Assembly (NCBI RefSeq): GCF_017303215.1
Contig: NZ_JAEMWU010000001.1
Span: 1,116,001 to 1,180,000 of the forward strand
Source: Microbacterium esteraromaticum
GTDB taxonomy: Bacteria > Actinomycetota > Actinomycetes > Actinomycetales > Microbacteriaceae
Reading direction: 5' to 3'
Length of the DNA: 64,000 nucleotides
The notes under the pieces were generated by a model. It had not been told where the DNA came from, did no database searches, and worked only from the letters and a program-made list of their open reading frames with translations. How positions within the stretch are numbered: position 1 is the stretch's first letter; the number at the start of each line of letters is the position of its first letter. Both the position numbers and the translations under genes were made by a program. Positions 28,372 through 36,902 of this stretch are shown in pieces.

Positions 28372-29030
28372 CTGAGCAGGTAGTAGTCGTCGGGGCCGGG
28401 GGATTCGGCCGAGAGACCGTCGACGTTGTCGAGGCTGTGATCTCAGGGGGAGGCGGTATCGCGCTACTGGGTATCGTGGACGCCAATCCACGTGAGGCCG
28501 ACCTTCAGCAGTTGTCGGCACGAGGTATTGCCTACCTTGGAACCGAGGAACAGTGGCTTCCTTATGCACCAACTGGCAGCCGCTTTATTGTGGCGATCGG
28601 TAATCCTCGCGTACGCGGGGCGGTGGCAGATCGCCTGCTTGAAGCCGGGCTACACCCCATCACAGTCATTCATCCGCAGGCTGTTATCGGTTCGCAGGCA
28701 ACGATCGGTGCAGGAGTTGTAATCTGTGCAGGGGTTCAAGTTTCCACCAACGTCACACTGGGCGATCATGTGCATCTGAACCCCGCGTGCATCATCGGCC
28801 ACGACGCAGAGCTTGAAAACTGCGTGTCAGTCAACCCCGGGGCGATAGTCTCAGGCAACGTGCGGGTGCGGGAGAACACACTGCTGGGCGCGGGGTCGAT
28901 GGTGTTGCAAGGCTTGACGATCGCGGCTGGCACGACAGTGGGCGCTGGTGCTTGTGTCACGAAGGATACGCGGTTCGGGTGGACAGTCGCGGGCGTTCCA
29001 GCCAGGCCGATGCGCGGGAGAGACGTATGA
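28368..29030 (+). CDS. PglD/NeuD-family sugar O/N-acetyltransferase
   Basis: A 220-residue left-handed beta-helix acetyltransferase. An N-terminal Rossmann-like domain (VVVVGAGGFGRETVDVV) binds the nucleotide sugar. The C-terminal hexapeptide-repeat domain runs from about residue 95, with the expected catalytic-His region NPACIIGHDAELENC. It should N-acetylate UDP-4-amino-sugar to give a diacetylbacillosamine-type precursor, taken with the two upstream enzymes. Start is TTG overlapping the previous stop as TTGA, so translation is coupled. Confidence 0.88.
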   Translation: MTEQVVVVGAGGFGRETVDVVEAVISGGGGIALLGIVDANPREADLQQLSARGIAYLGTEEQWLPYAPTGSRFIVAIGNPRVRGAVADRLLEAGLHPITVIHPQAVIGSQATIGAGVVICAGVQVSTNVTLGDHVHLNPACIIGHDAELENCVSVNPGAIVSGNVRVRENTLLGAGSMVLQGLTIAAGTTVGAGACVTKDTRFGWTVAGVPARPMRGRDV

Positions 29031-30292
29031 GCGCCAAGCAGTGTATCTGGATCATCAATCATTACGCCGCACTCGAGTCCAAGGACGGGTGGGCAGGGCG
29101 CCACCAAGCGCTCGCATCCCACCTTGCGCGTCAAGCGTGGGAACCGATTCTGTATCTCGCAAGCACTGGTCACCCTGTGGGACGGCAGCACCTTCGGGGC
29201 ATGACTATGCGCGTTTCTGCTGAAGAGGACGGAGTGCGGCATCTAATGCTCCGCACGCCAGGGTACGAGGGGAACGGGCTCGGTCGAATGCTGAACATGG
29301 CTGTCTTCGGCCTCCAACTGCTTCTGCCATGGAACAGGCGCGGCATTACCGCGCCATCCTTGGTGATCGGTAGTACCGTCCACCCTTTGGCAGCGTGGTC
29401 GGCGTACCGACTCGCTCGAACGTACAAGGTGCCCTTTGTCTTCGAGATCCGCGACGTCTGGCCAGATGCGCTGGTACATCTTGGCCAGCTTGATGAGGAC
29501 TCGCTCCCGGCTCGCGCCATGCGCAGACTCATGAGCTATCTGATTAGGAAAGCCGATATGGTGCTGTCCCCATTGCCCGGTGTTGCTGACTATGTGTCGG
29601 CACTAGGTGTGCAGGGCAAGCCTTTCCTCTGGGTATCCAACGGTGCTGAGGCGGCGGATCTGCCAGCACCACGGGACCGAGAGGACCGGGATGAGTTTGT
29701 ATTCATGTATCTTGGCTCGTTTGGCAATGCCATGGCCGTCGAACATCTCGTTTCAGCTTTCGAGCGTGTCTGCGAAGCACGACCCGATCTACGTCTTACC
29801 TTCCGCCTGATCGGCGATGGGCCGAAGAAAAGTGAGTTTGAGCGACAGTCCGCTGCGAGCAGCGTTGCAGATCGCATTCACTTCGAGCCGCGCATCGCGC
29901 GGAAGGACGTTGTCTCCCGGGCGGGCGAAGCAGACTGCCTTGTGCACTCGTTGCACGACCACCGAGTATACGACTTTGGGATCAGCCCGAACAAGCTCTT
30001 TGACTACCTCCTCGCCTCGCGCCCAATCGTTTTCGCCACGAACGCGCAACATAACCCGATCTCCGACTCTGGGGCCGGACGAGTGGTTCCGGCAGAGAAC
30101 GTGGAGGCAATTTCGGACGCCATGCTCGCGATTGTGTCGATGTCACAGGAGGAGCGTGTCGCACTTGGGCGGAAGGGCCGCACACACCTGCTCGAGCACT
30201 ACACATACGCTGCTCTGGCGGACAAGCTCTCGGAAGGTCTAAGTGCACTCACGGGGGAAGCGATCGATAACTCCAACAAGGTACAGCAGTGA
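29027..30292 (+). CDS. Glycosyltransferase family 4 protein (WbuB-like)
   Basis: A 421-residue GT-B enzyme beginning MSAKQCIWIINHYA, as in WbuB and related transferases acting on N-acetylated amino sugars. Motifs include FEIRDVWPDALVHLGQL, VSNGAEAADLP, FMYLGSFGNAMAVEHLV and NKLFDYLLASRPIVFATN in the donor domain. The ATG overlaps the acetyltransferase stop as ATGA. Base composition from here to 32.7 kb is visibly less GC-rich, with TTA, ATA and CTA codons rare elsewhere in the window. It probably adds the second sugar to lipid-linked bacillosamine-like sugar. Confidence 0.9.
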   Translation: MSAKQCIWIINHYAALESKDGWAGRHQALASHLARQAWEPILYLASTGHPVGRQHLRGMTMRVSAEEDGVRHLMLRTPGYEGNGLGRMLNMAVFGLQLLLPWNRRGITAPSLVIGSTVHPLAAWSAYRLARTYKVPFVFEIRDVWPDALVHLGQLDEDSLPARAMRRLMSYLIRKADMVLSPLPGVADYVSALGVQGKPFLWVSNGAEAADLPAPRDREDRDEFVFMYLGSFGNAMAVEHLVSAFERVCEARPDLRLTFRLIGDGPKKSEFERQSAASSVADRIHFEPRIARKDVVSRAGEADCLVHSLHDHRVYDFGISPNKLFDYLLASRPIVFATNAQHNPISDSGAGRVVPAENVEAISDAMLAIVSMSQEERVALGRKGRTHLLEHYTYAALADKLSEGLSALTGEAIDNSNKVQQ

Positions 30293-31407
30293 CTCAGCAT
30301 CATCGGCCCCGCGTAGTCCATGTTAGCTCCGTGCACCCCTGGACAGATAACAGAATTCACTATCGCGAATGTGCGAGCCTTGTGGGTGCTGGTTTCGACG
30401 TCACACTAGTCGCGGTCGAGAGCGTTGTGGATGGATTGCGTGATCAGGTAGAGGTAATCGAGATCCCGCGCCTTCCGCGCGTGAAGCGTTTGCTGCTGTC
30501 TTCGCCGCGAGCGATATGGATTGCGCTCAGGACAGGCGCAGACATCTTTCACCTGCACGACCCAGAACTCGTCTGGGCTGTCCCATTACTAAGGGCTCTG
30601 CGTAAGAAGGTTATCTATGATGCGCACGAAGACCTTCCGGTTCAGGTCGTGAGTAAACCGTACGTGAACGCGCTCGCACGCCCATTCATCGTCGCGGCGG
30701 CGCATGTCGTGATCGCGACGGCATGCCTTAGCTCACATATTGTCGTCGCGACCGACGTGATCGCTAAGCGATTCCCGAGTCGAAAGACCAGCCTCGTGCG
30801 CAACTATCCGCCCCTTCGGGTCGAGGAATCTGTGGCCCCAGAGGTGACTGACCGAATGAAGGCTGTCGTTTATGTCGGGGGAATAAGCAGTGGGCGCGGT
30901 GCCGAGGTTATGGTCGCCGCGGCGACTGAACCAACCTTTCCGGAAGGCTGGCGTCTCACCCTCGCTGGTGCGATCCCTGCCCAACTTCAGGCCGAGCTCG
31001 AAGTACATCAAGGGGCTGAACACACAGACTTTCTTGGGCAGATCCCGCCCCTGGAGGCACGGGATCTGCTTCTCAATGCGCGGGTCGGGCTCGTTGTGCT
31101 TCAAGATACCCCGGCATATCGCGATTCGCTCCCGACCAAGATGTTCGAGTACTTCGCCGCAGGCGTGCCGGTAGTGGCCTCCGATTTTCCGCTTTGGCGA
31201 GATATCGTCACGCAACACGAGTGCGGGATACTGGTCGATCCTTCATCGCCAGCCAAGATCGCCGAGGCCATTCGACGCTACGCGGATGATCCCCAACTGC
31301 TGGCTTGTCACTCGCGGAACGCCCGTCGGCTTGCCATTGAGCAGTTGAACTGGGCGAGCGAGGCTCAGGTGCTGCGCGACACTTACAGTAGGATCGCCCA
31401 GCTGTGA
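30289..31407 (+). CDS. Glycosyltransferase family 4 protein
   Basis: A 372-residue GT-B enzyme. It starts with VVHVSSVHPWTDNRIHYREC, typical of capsular GT4 enzymes. DIFHLHDPELVWAVPLL, VIYDAHEDLP, VVYVGGISSGRGAEVMV and LPTKMFEYFAAGVPVVASDF follow. The GTG start overlaps the preceding stop as GTGA. Codon use includes many AT-ending codons unlike the flanking housekeeping genes, a sign that this cassette may have been acquired. Donor and linkage are unknown. Confidence 0.88.
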   Translation: MTQHHRPRVVHVSSVHPWTDNRIHYRECASLVGAGFDVTLVAVESVVDGLRDQVEVIEIPRLPRVKRLLLSSPRAIWIALRTGADIFHLHDPELVWAVPLLRALRKKVIYDAHEDLPVQVVSKPYVNALARPFIVAAAHVVIATACLSSHIVVATDVIAKRFPSRKTSLVRNYPPLRVEESVAPEVTDRMKAVVYVGGISSGRGAEVMVAAATEPTFPEGWRLTLAGAIPAQLQAELEVHQGAEHTDFLGQIPPLEARDLLLNARVGLVVLQDTPAYRDSLPTKMFEYFAAGVPVVASDFPLWRDIVTQHECGILVDPSSPAKIAEAIRRYADDPQLLACHSRNARRLAIEQLNWASEAQVLRDTYSRIAQL

Positions 31408-32705
31408 CAGCCGTGTCAGCGATGGCGCGTAGGCTGCGTGCCCCGGTTGCCCGCATTCTCATAGGAAGTGCGATCGGACAAGGCGCGGTATTCGGGGTCT
31501 CGCCACTTCTGACCCGCATCTACTCACCGGAGGACTTCGGAGCCCTCGCTCTAATCACGGCGGTCTGTGCGGTGCTCGGAGCAATCATCACCCTCGGCTG
31601 GGAGCGTGCCGTAGTGCTGCCTCCGGACGGGGCGACGGCGCGGGCATTGGTGCGACTCGGCTGGATCAGCCTGCTCGGCGTCGGCAGCGCGCTCGCAGCG
31701 ATCGCATACATCGGCCGATCGCTATTCTCTGAGATCCTTGGTTCTCGAGTGTTTGAGGACTACTGGTGGCTTGCGCCGGTGACTGTGGCGGCTATTGGTG
31801 CGTATGCCCTCGTCTCATCGACCATGGTCCGTGCCCAGAACTACACGGCTCTTGCGTTTCGCAATGCTACTCAGGGTCTGAGCCAGGCCGCGACGAGTGT
31901 CGTGTTGGGGCTCGCCGGAATCGTGCCTCTTGGCCTTCTCGTGAGCGTTGCTGTCGGGCGCATCGCGGGACTGGTCGGGCTCGGGGTTGGTGGGCGTCGT
32001 CGCGCCACGAACAAGGCCGATGGCACGCGAGCTCGGCTCTGGCCGGTCCTTCGACGCTACCGCCGGTTCCCACTGGTGAACACCTGGTCCCGAGCTGTAA
32101 ACTCGGTCGGGCTTCAGCTCCCAACGATCTTACTTATCGCGCTATACGGCTCACTCGAGGCTGGGCTGTTCGCCCTGACGGTGCGAGTGATAGCAGCCCC
32201 TATCACGATCATTGTCGATGCTGGAAGTCAGTACTTCGAAGGCTCATTCTCCAGCCGATTGCGCGGTGGTGAGGGGACTTTGACCCGCAGTGTGCTGCGA
32301 CTCGTGCGGCAGCACCTGCTCATTGGGATCCTGCCGACGCTGGCGGTCGCCGTGCTGGGCCCAGCACTCTATGGCTTCATTTTCGGCGCGAACTGGGCGG
32401 AGGCGGGGGGCTACGCGCAGATCATCGTCGCAGCCTATCTAGCCCAGTTCGTTGTGGTGCCCGTCTCCCGCGCGCTGGTGCTACTCGAATATCAGACCAC
32501 GCAGCTCGTTTGGGACATCACACGTGCGGTGCTCACCTCGGGAGCAGTCGTCGTGTGCGCAATCTCGGGGCTGGAAATGGTTTGGTGCGTCGTGGCGCTT
32601 ACTCTCACATATCTGGCGACTTACGGTGTGCTTCTGGCATTGATCCTTCGAGCGACGCGGAAGTACGATCAAACGATCGAAGCTCGCACGCTTGGAGCCA
32701 CCTGA
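31404..32705 (+). CDS. Wzx-type oligosaccharide flippase
   Basis: A 433-residue polytopic membrane protein of the MOP exporter superfamily with about twelve hydrophobic segments. The start ILIGSAIGQGAVFGVSPLLT and RIYSPEDFGALAL are typical of Wzx/RfbX proteins. It should flip undecaprenyl-linked repeat units to the outer face of the membrane. The GTG start overlaps the preceding stop (GTGA), placing it as the last gene of the 24.7-32.7 kb operon. The polymerase-like gene lies on the opposite strand beyond an IS remnant. Confidence 0.9.
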   Translation: MTAVSAMARRLRAPVARILIGSAIGQGAVFGVSPLLTRIYSPEDFGALALITAVCAVLGAIITLGWERAVVLPPDGATARALVRLGWISLLGVGSALAAIAYIGRSLFSEILGSRVFEDYWWLAPVTVAAIGAYALVSSTMVRAQNYTALAFRNATQGLSQAATSVVLGLAGIVPLGLLVSVAVGRIAGLVGLGVGGRRRATNKADGTRARLWPVLRRYRRFPLVNTWSRAVNSVGLQLPTILLIALYGSLEAGLFALTVRVIAAPITIIVDAGSQYFEGSFSSRLRGGEGTLTRSVLRLVRQHLLIGILPTLAVAVLGPALYGFIFGANWAEAGGYAQIIVAAYLAQFVVVPVSRALVLLEYQTTQLVWDITRAVLTSGAVVVCAISGLEMVWCVVALTLTYLATYGVLLALILRATRKYDQTIEARTLGAT

Positions 32706-33028
32706 TGGTTGTGGCGCCACTACGGGACGGGAGCCGGAATCATACGTTCGTGCGCTGATCCTGCCCGTGGAGGCTTCACGCTTGTAGTTGCCATACACAG
32801 GGTGTGCGCTTCGTGATCGGGTAGCCGCAGCGCGGTTGAGCTGGCTCGGCGCGTCTCTCGCTCATCGAGCCGAGATCCCATTGACTTCCGACAAACCGTC
32901 AAGTGAGCGCTCGAACCTCTGGGTGCCATCGGGTATTGAACTTCAGGACGCCTCGGATACTGAGGTTGAGTACGAGTGCATGTCGCTGGTGACCTTCGCC
33001 CGGTCGGAGTAGTGCTCACCAGCATGGC
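32706..33028. other. Gene-poor stretch between flippase gene and IS remnant
   Basis: No convincing protein gene is seen in these 323 bases; the reading frames are short and lack starts with ribosome sites. The stretch adjoins the IstB remnant at 33029 and may include the decayed end of the same insertion sequence, for example around the word TTCCGACAAACCGTCAAGTG near 32888. That link is a guess. Confidence 0.4.
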
Positions 33029-33236
33029 TCAACTGGTCGTGGCGGTGTGTTCGCGCATGTTGACGTCGCCGGTCTCGCATCATCTGGTGTTGTTAGCGAT
33101 GCGGTCCGTCATCGCGTCGGCGTGGGCTCGGCCGCCGAGGTGCCCGTGCCAGTCCTTCTTCGCGTACTGAGCGCAATACACGGTGGAGGTGGAGTCGTAG
33201 CGGCGTTTGGGTAGCTCGAGGTCGTCAACGATTCAA
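33029..33236 (-). pseudogene. istB: Remnant of an IS21-family IstB ATPase gene
   Basis: Reading the minus strand from 33236, the frame gives KRRYDSTSTVYCAQYAKKDW, then HLGGRAHADAMTDRI, NNTR, an in-frame TGA, and CETGDVNMREHTATTS before a final stop. This matches the C-terminal part of IstB helper ATPases of IS21 elements (the STxxxxQxxxxxWHxxLGxxxxADAxxDRIxxN region and the MREH tail). The P-loop half is missing, and the internal stop confirms decay. It begins directly after the stop of the polymerase-like gene. Confidence 0.75.
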
Positions 33237-33241
33237 TTTAG

Positions 33242-34489
33242 TCAACGTAGTTGTTGGCCGGCGAGGCGAGTCCGTGCGCCCATCGTTCTCGCGACCTGGT
33301 GAGCTTCGTTAAATGACCATGCAGCGAACAGGGTCACGACCATCATCCGGGAGCCATTCACGTCCGACGACACCATGGCATTGAAGATACTGAACATTAG
33401 GAGCGCGAAGAACGCAGTTTCGGATACGTCAGTTGCGCGGCGTGCGGCCGCGGCGACTGCCGCCACGATCACGATGATCGTCACCGCAGCTGGGATTACG
33501 CCTAGTTCGTAGCCAATCTCGAGCAGGAGATTATGCGGGTAGAGGTTGGCGCCGCCGAGTGGAGCGAATGACCCCCATCCCTGCCCCAACGGATGCTGTA
33601 TCAACCCTTGCCACGCCGATTCCCAGAGCAGGGTACGAGCGCCCGATGAAGTGTCAGATTCGCCGTTCAGAAAGCTGAGTATGCGGTTGAAACCCGCGTT
33701 GCCCTCGCTGGCGACAACTAGTACAGTGACTGCGCCGAGTGCACCGACGCCTACTAGCGTTCGCACCCGTCGCCTCCCGAACATCGGTGCCATCGAGACG
33801 GCGATGACGAGCGACAGTGCCGCCGCGATAGCCGGACCTCTACTGCCGGTCATCACTGCGACGGCCACAAGCACGACCGCAAAGCCGACAGCGAATAGTC
33901 GACGGGAGCGCCCGCGGCTTCGGTCCATAGCCGCGAAGGAAAGCGCGATGGCTCCGGCCATGGCAAGGCGCGCCGTTCCAATCGTGTCGGTTCCCTCGGC
34001 AGATACTCGGCCGTACAGCTCGACTGCGCTCCCGCCGAGGCTCGCATCGAGTGCAGCGACGCATCCCGCCACGATCACCGCTTGCAGGAATGACTGCCGT
34101 TGCAGCTGTGTTCGAAGCAGGAAGAACGGTGCGATCGCAAGCACGAGGGTGACGGTGAAGAGCGTCGTAACCTTCGACTGGCCGTAGAGTGTTGGTGCAT
34201 AGGTCGCCAGGGTTGGTAGCAGTGCCGTCCAGATCAGCACTGGAATGACGATCTTTCGGGAGGGCCGGCCGAGCTCGAACGCGGAGACGGCGCAAAGGAC
34301 GCAGACGAGCGCCGCGCTCAGCAACGTAAGGTCGATCGGTAGCCAAGCTAGCGCCGGATGCTGCTTGAATTGTCCAGCCGTGACGAGCAATACAAGCGAA
34401 AAGCCACCAAGTCGTTGTGCCACCGCCGTAGCATACCCGCTCTTGCGAGCAACCAGATCCGGGGACTGCTGCAGTCCCCTCCAATCCAC
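33242..34489 (-). CDS. O-antigen ligase/polymerase-family membrane protein (Wzy-like)
   Basis: A protein of about 415 residues with ten or more transmembrane segments. The large central loop and the segments MTGSRGPAIAAALSLVIA and WQGLIQHPLGQGWGSFAPLG match the Wzy_C/O-antigen-ligase family. It should polymerise repeat units outside the membrane or ligate the glycan. The GTG start at 34489 has no clear ribosome site. A 19-base palindrome at 34461-34479 overlaps codons 4-10, so the true start could be downstream, for example at GTG near VAQRLGG. The 3' end abuts the IS21 remnant. Confidence 0.85.
   Translation of the reverse strand: MDWRGLQQSPDLVARKSGYATAVAQRLGGFSLVLLVTAGQFKQHPALAWLPIDLTLLSAALVCVLCAVSAFELGRPSRKIVIPVLIWTALLPTLATYAPTLYGQSKVTTLFTVTLVLAIAPFFLLRTQLQRQSFLQAVIVAGCVAALDASLGGSAVELYGRVSAEGTDTIGTARLAMAGAIALSFAAMDRSRGRSRRLFAVGFAVVLVAVAVMTGSRGPAIAAALSLVIAVSMAPMFGRRRVRTLVGVGALGAVTVLVVASEGNAGFNRILSFLNGESDTSSGARTLLWESAWQGLIQHPLGQGWGSFAPLGGANLYPHNLLLEIGYELGVIPAAVTIIVIVAAVAAAARRATDVSETAFFALLMFSIFNAMVSSDVNGSRMMVVTLFAAWSFNEAHQVARTMGARTRLAGQQLR
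34461..34479. promoter_or_regulatory. Perfect 9-bp-arm palindrome
   Basis: GGGGACTGC and GCAGTCCCC flank a single central T. The site is at the 5' end of the Wzy-like gene. If translation starts further downstream it would be an upstream operator. No regulator is assigned. Confidence 0.4.
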
Positions 34490-34579
34490 ACACCGAAGAA
34501 GGGTGCGTCTTGCCTCTGTCGGGATCGTGCGCCAGCAGGGGGCGCTGTCTTCTGGAGTCGCGCGGCCGCGTACGTAGTC

Positions 34580-34595
34580 GCTGGCGGGGGCCAGC
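34580..34595 (-). terminator. Possible short hairpin after the wall-anchored protein gene
   Basis: GCTGGC and GCCAGC arms surround a four-base loop, 31 bases beyond the stop of the gene at 34626. There is no T-run, so terminator function is uncertain. The rest of 34490-34625 shows no gene. Confidence 0.25.
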
Positions 34596-34625
34596 CCTGG
34601 TCGTTCGACCCCTACACCTGCGCAA

Positions 34626-36755
34626 TCAGCGCTGTGACTTGCGGTAACCTGCAGCGACCGCCGCCGATTCGGTGCGGAAGCACTCCTCGGGGTTGGTGCG
34701 GGCGTAGTACTGGCCCCCAGGCACGTGGTAGATCATCGAATCTGCGTTGCCTTTGATCGGGGCCCACGACGGGCAGTTCCACGTGCCCGAGATCGGAACT
34801 GTGCGCGACGGGTATCCAACCGCCGCGGTCGACGCCGACGTCATCGTGCGCGTCGTGTAGCCGCTGTTCAACCCGGTCACCCGCACCGACAGACGTTTGC
34901 CGGCCATGCCCGCTGTCACCGACAGGGTCGAGCCTGTCGCACCCGAGATGGCGGCTCCGTTCGCCAGCCATTGGTAACGGAACGTAGTGCCGGACGTCCA
35001 CGCGCCCGGCGACGCAGTCAGCCGCGATGTCACCGTTGCCGAGCCCGAGATACGCGGGGCCGACGCGCTCAGGCATCCGGTGTTGCCGAGCGCCGTGTTG
35101 CTCACGACAGCCGTGCCGCCCAGCGCCACAGTGCTGCGCGCAGAGAGTGTCTTGAGCGAGCGATGAGACGCTTCGGGAACGCACGCAGCTGTCGTCACGT
35201 ACACCGGGCTCTTCAGACGCCCCGCCAGCGCAGCGCCGGCAAGTGCGTCGGGAAAGTTCTGCCCTGTGGCCAGGAATGCCGCAGGTGCAGTGCCAGCCGA
35301 GAAGAACGCGTTATTGATGTTCGCCGCCGTCGCGTAGCGATCAGCGCCGCCGATGCGGCTCGTGCTGTATCGCTGGCGTAGCTGCGACTCGATGCTCGAC
35401 GACACGGCGCCCGTGCCGCCGACGATCGTCACCGACTTCACGCCCAGCCCCGCCAGCATGTTGAGAGTGGCGGCCGGCACAGACCTGCTCACGCCGTCGA
35501 CGAGAACAACCGGCGCGGCGTTCGCCCCAGCAGCACCGGTCGCAGCCAGCGCGTCAGGGAAGGTGCGACCGGTCGCGATGAACGCGTGTGACGACGACGG
35601 GAACACGCTTTTGACGATCTTCTGACCGGTCTCGTAGCGTGACGCCCCTCCCAGCCGCTGAACGGGCGCAATAGCGCTCAGCGATCTGCGGATGCTCTCG
35701 CTCACGACCGCCGAACCACCGGCGATGTAGATCTTCTTCGGCTTCAACCGCTTGATCTCGTCTCGCACCTTGAGCGGCATGCTCGAAGCAGGCGTCAGCA
35801 GCAGGGGACCGTTGAGATAGGCCGCCGCAGCTGCCGCCGACAGCGCATCGGGGAAGTTCATCGCGGTCGCGACGAACACCGCCTCTACACCGGGTGCGTA
35901 CTTCTTCGACACGGCGATCGCGGTGTCGAAGCGATCGGCGCCGGCAAGCCGCGACGTGCCCGCGGGGAACGTGATGGGCTCAGGCGCTGGCGTCGGCTCA
36001 GGCGTCGGCGTGGGCGTTGCCGTCGGCTCGACGGTCGGTGTCGGTGTCGGTGTTGGCTCTGGGCTGGTGGACGCGAGCATCACCTGAGGCAGGTCCACGA
36101 TGGTTTCGCCGCACGAGCCGCTCAACGTGGTCTGCAGGGCCGCGAGTTCGGCCGAATCTACCGTCAGCGACCAGCGGTACTTCATCAGCGCCCATGACGT
36201 GACGTACTCGCACGCGTACGCTCCATTGGTCGGCATCCACCGCGCGGGGTCCTTGTCGGACTTCGACTGGTTCGACAAGGTCGACGCGGCTGTGAGCGCG
36301 TACCCCACACCCAGATCGTTCGCAAAGTCTTCGCGTTGCTGGTCTGACCACGCCCACGCACCCGAACGCCAAGCCTCAGCCAGAGCGACCACATGGTCGA
36401 TCTCGATCTCAGCCGGTGAGTACGCCGTCAACCCGTCGTAGGGTGAGACCCACGTTCCACCCGTCAACGTGCACCGCTCGCTGATCGTCACCGGGGTGGT
36501 GCTCTCGTCGATCAGCACCTCGTAGCGAGTGTTGCAGCCGTCACCATCGGCATCGATCCAATGCTCGAACGCCGCTCGGTCATACGAGTGCGTGGTGTCG
36601 GGTGCCTGCACTGACAACAGACCCGGGAGCGCAGTCGCCGTCGTCTGTGCGCCCTGCGCGGTGCCAGTGGGGGTCGCGAGGGCGGGCTGGGCACCCAGAA
36701 GCGAAACGATCAGTGCGGCGGTGGTCGACACCGCGATGATGGCGCGTTTGGGCAC
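34626..36755 (-). CDS. Secreted HNH-nuclease-like protein with cell-wall-binding repeats and sunset domain
   Basis: A 709-residue exported protein. After a signal peptide (VPKRAIIAVSTTAALIVSLL) comes a DUF1524-type HNH nuclease domain with EIDHVVALAEAWRSGA, LSNQSKSDKDP and WMPTNGAYACEYV, holding the expected His, Asn and metal-site residues. A Pro/Thr repeat linker (TPTPTPTVEPT) leads to three CWB2-type cell-wall-binding repeats with FPDAL motifs. An Ig-like YQWLANGAAISGATG repeat and a C-terminal sunset-type domain (APIKGN, MIYHVPGGQYY, NPEECF) follow. GTG at 36755 is chosen for the signal peptide. It may degrade extracellular DNA at the wall. Confidence 0.85.
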   Translation of the reverse strand: MPKRAIIAVSTTAALIVSLLGAQPALATPTGTAQGAQTTATALPGLLSVQAPDTTHSYDRAAFEHWIDADGDGCNTRYEVLIDESTTPVTISERCTLTGGTWVSPYDGLTAYSPAEIEIDHVVALAEAWRSGAWAWSDQQREDFANDLGVGYALTAASTLSNQSKSDKDPARWMPTNGAYACEYVTSWALMKYRWSLTVDSAELAALQTTLSGSCGETIVDLPQVMLASTSPEPTPTPTPTVEPTATPTPTPEPTPAPEPITFPAGTSRLAGADRFDTAIAVSKKYAPGVEAVFVATAMNFPDALSAAAAAAYLNGPLLLTPASSMPLKVRDEIKRLKPKKIYIAGGSAVVSESIRRSLSAIAPVQRLGGASRYETGQKIVKSVFPSSSHAFIATGRTFPDALAATGAAGANAAPVVLVDGVSRSVPAATLNMLAGLGVKSVTIVGGTGAVSSSIESQLRQRYSTSRIGGADRYATAANINNAFFSAGTAPAAFLATGQNFPDALAGAALAGRLKSPVYVTTAACVPEASHRSLKTLSARSTVALGGTAVVSNTALGNTGCLSASAPRISGSATVTSRLTASPGAWTSGTTFRYQWLANGAAISGATGSTLSVTAGMAGKRLSVRVTGLNSGYTTRTMTSASTAAVGYPSRTVPISGTWNCPSWAPIKGNADSMIYHVPGGQYYARTNPEECFRTESAAVAAGYRKSQR

Positions 36756-36902
36756 GGTTTTCAGACCTTCCGAGTTCGGGTAGACACGGGAGGACGGCCC
36801 GTTGAGCATCAATGTAGCGGATGATCCGGGTCTCAACGGACTCTGTCGGCGTGGGTGCGTCGCGGCGCTCCAGATCGGTGCGCGTCTCCCAATCGGAGGC
36901 CG

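Noticed and set aside
36000..36065. DNA tandem repeat in the wall-protein gene
   Set aside because: The repetition encodes the Pro/Thr linker of the protein and is explained by coding.
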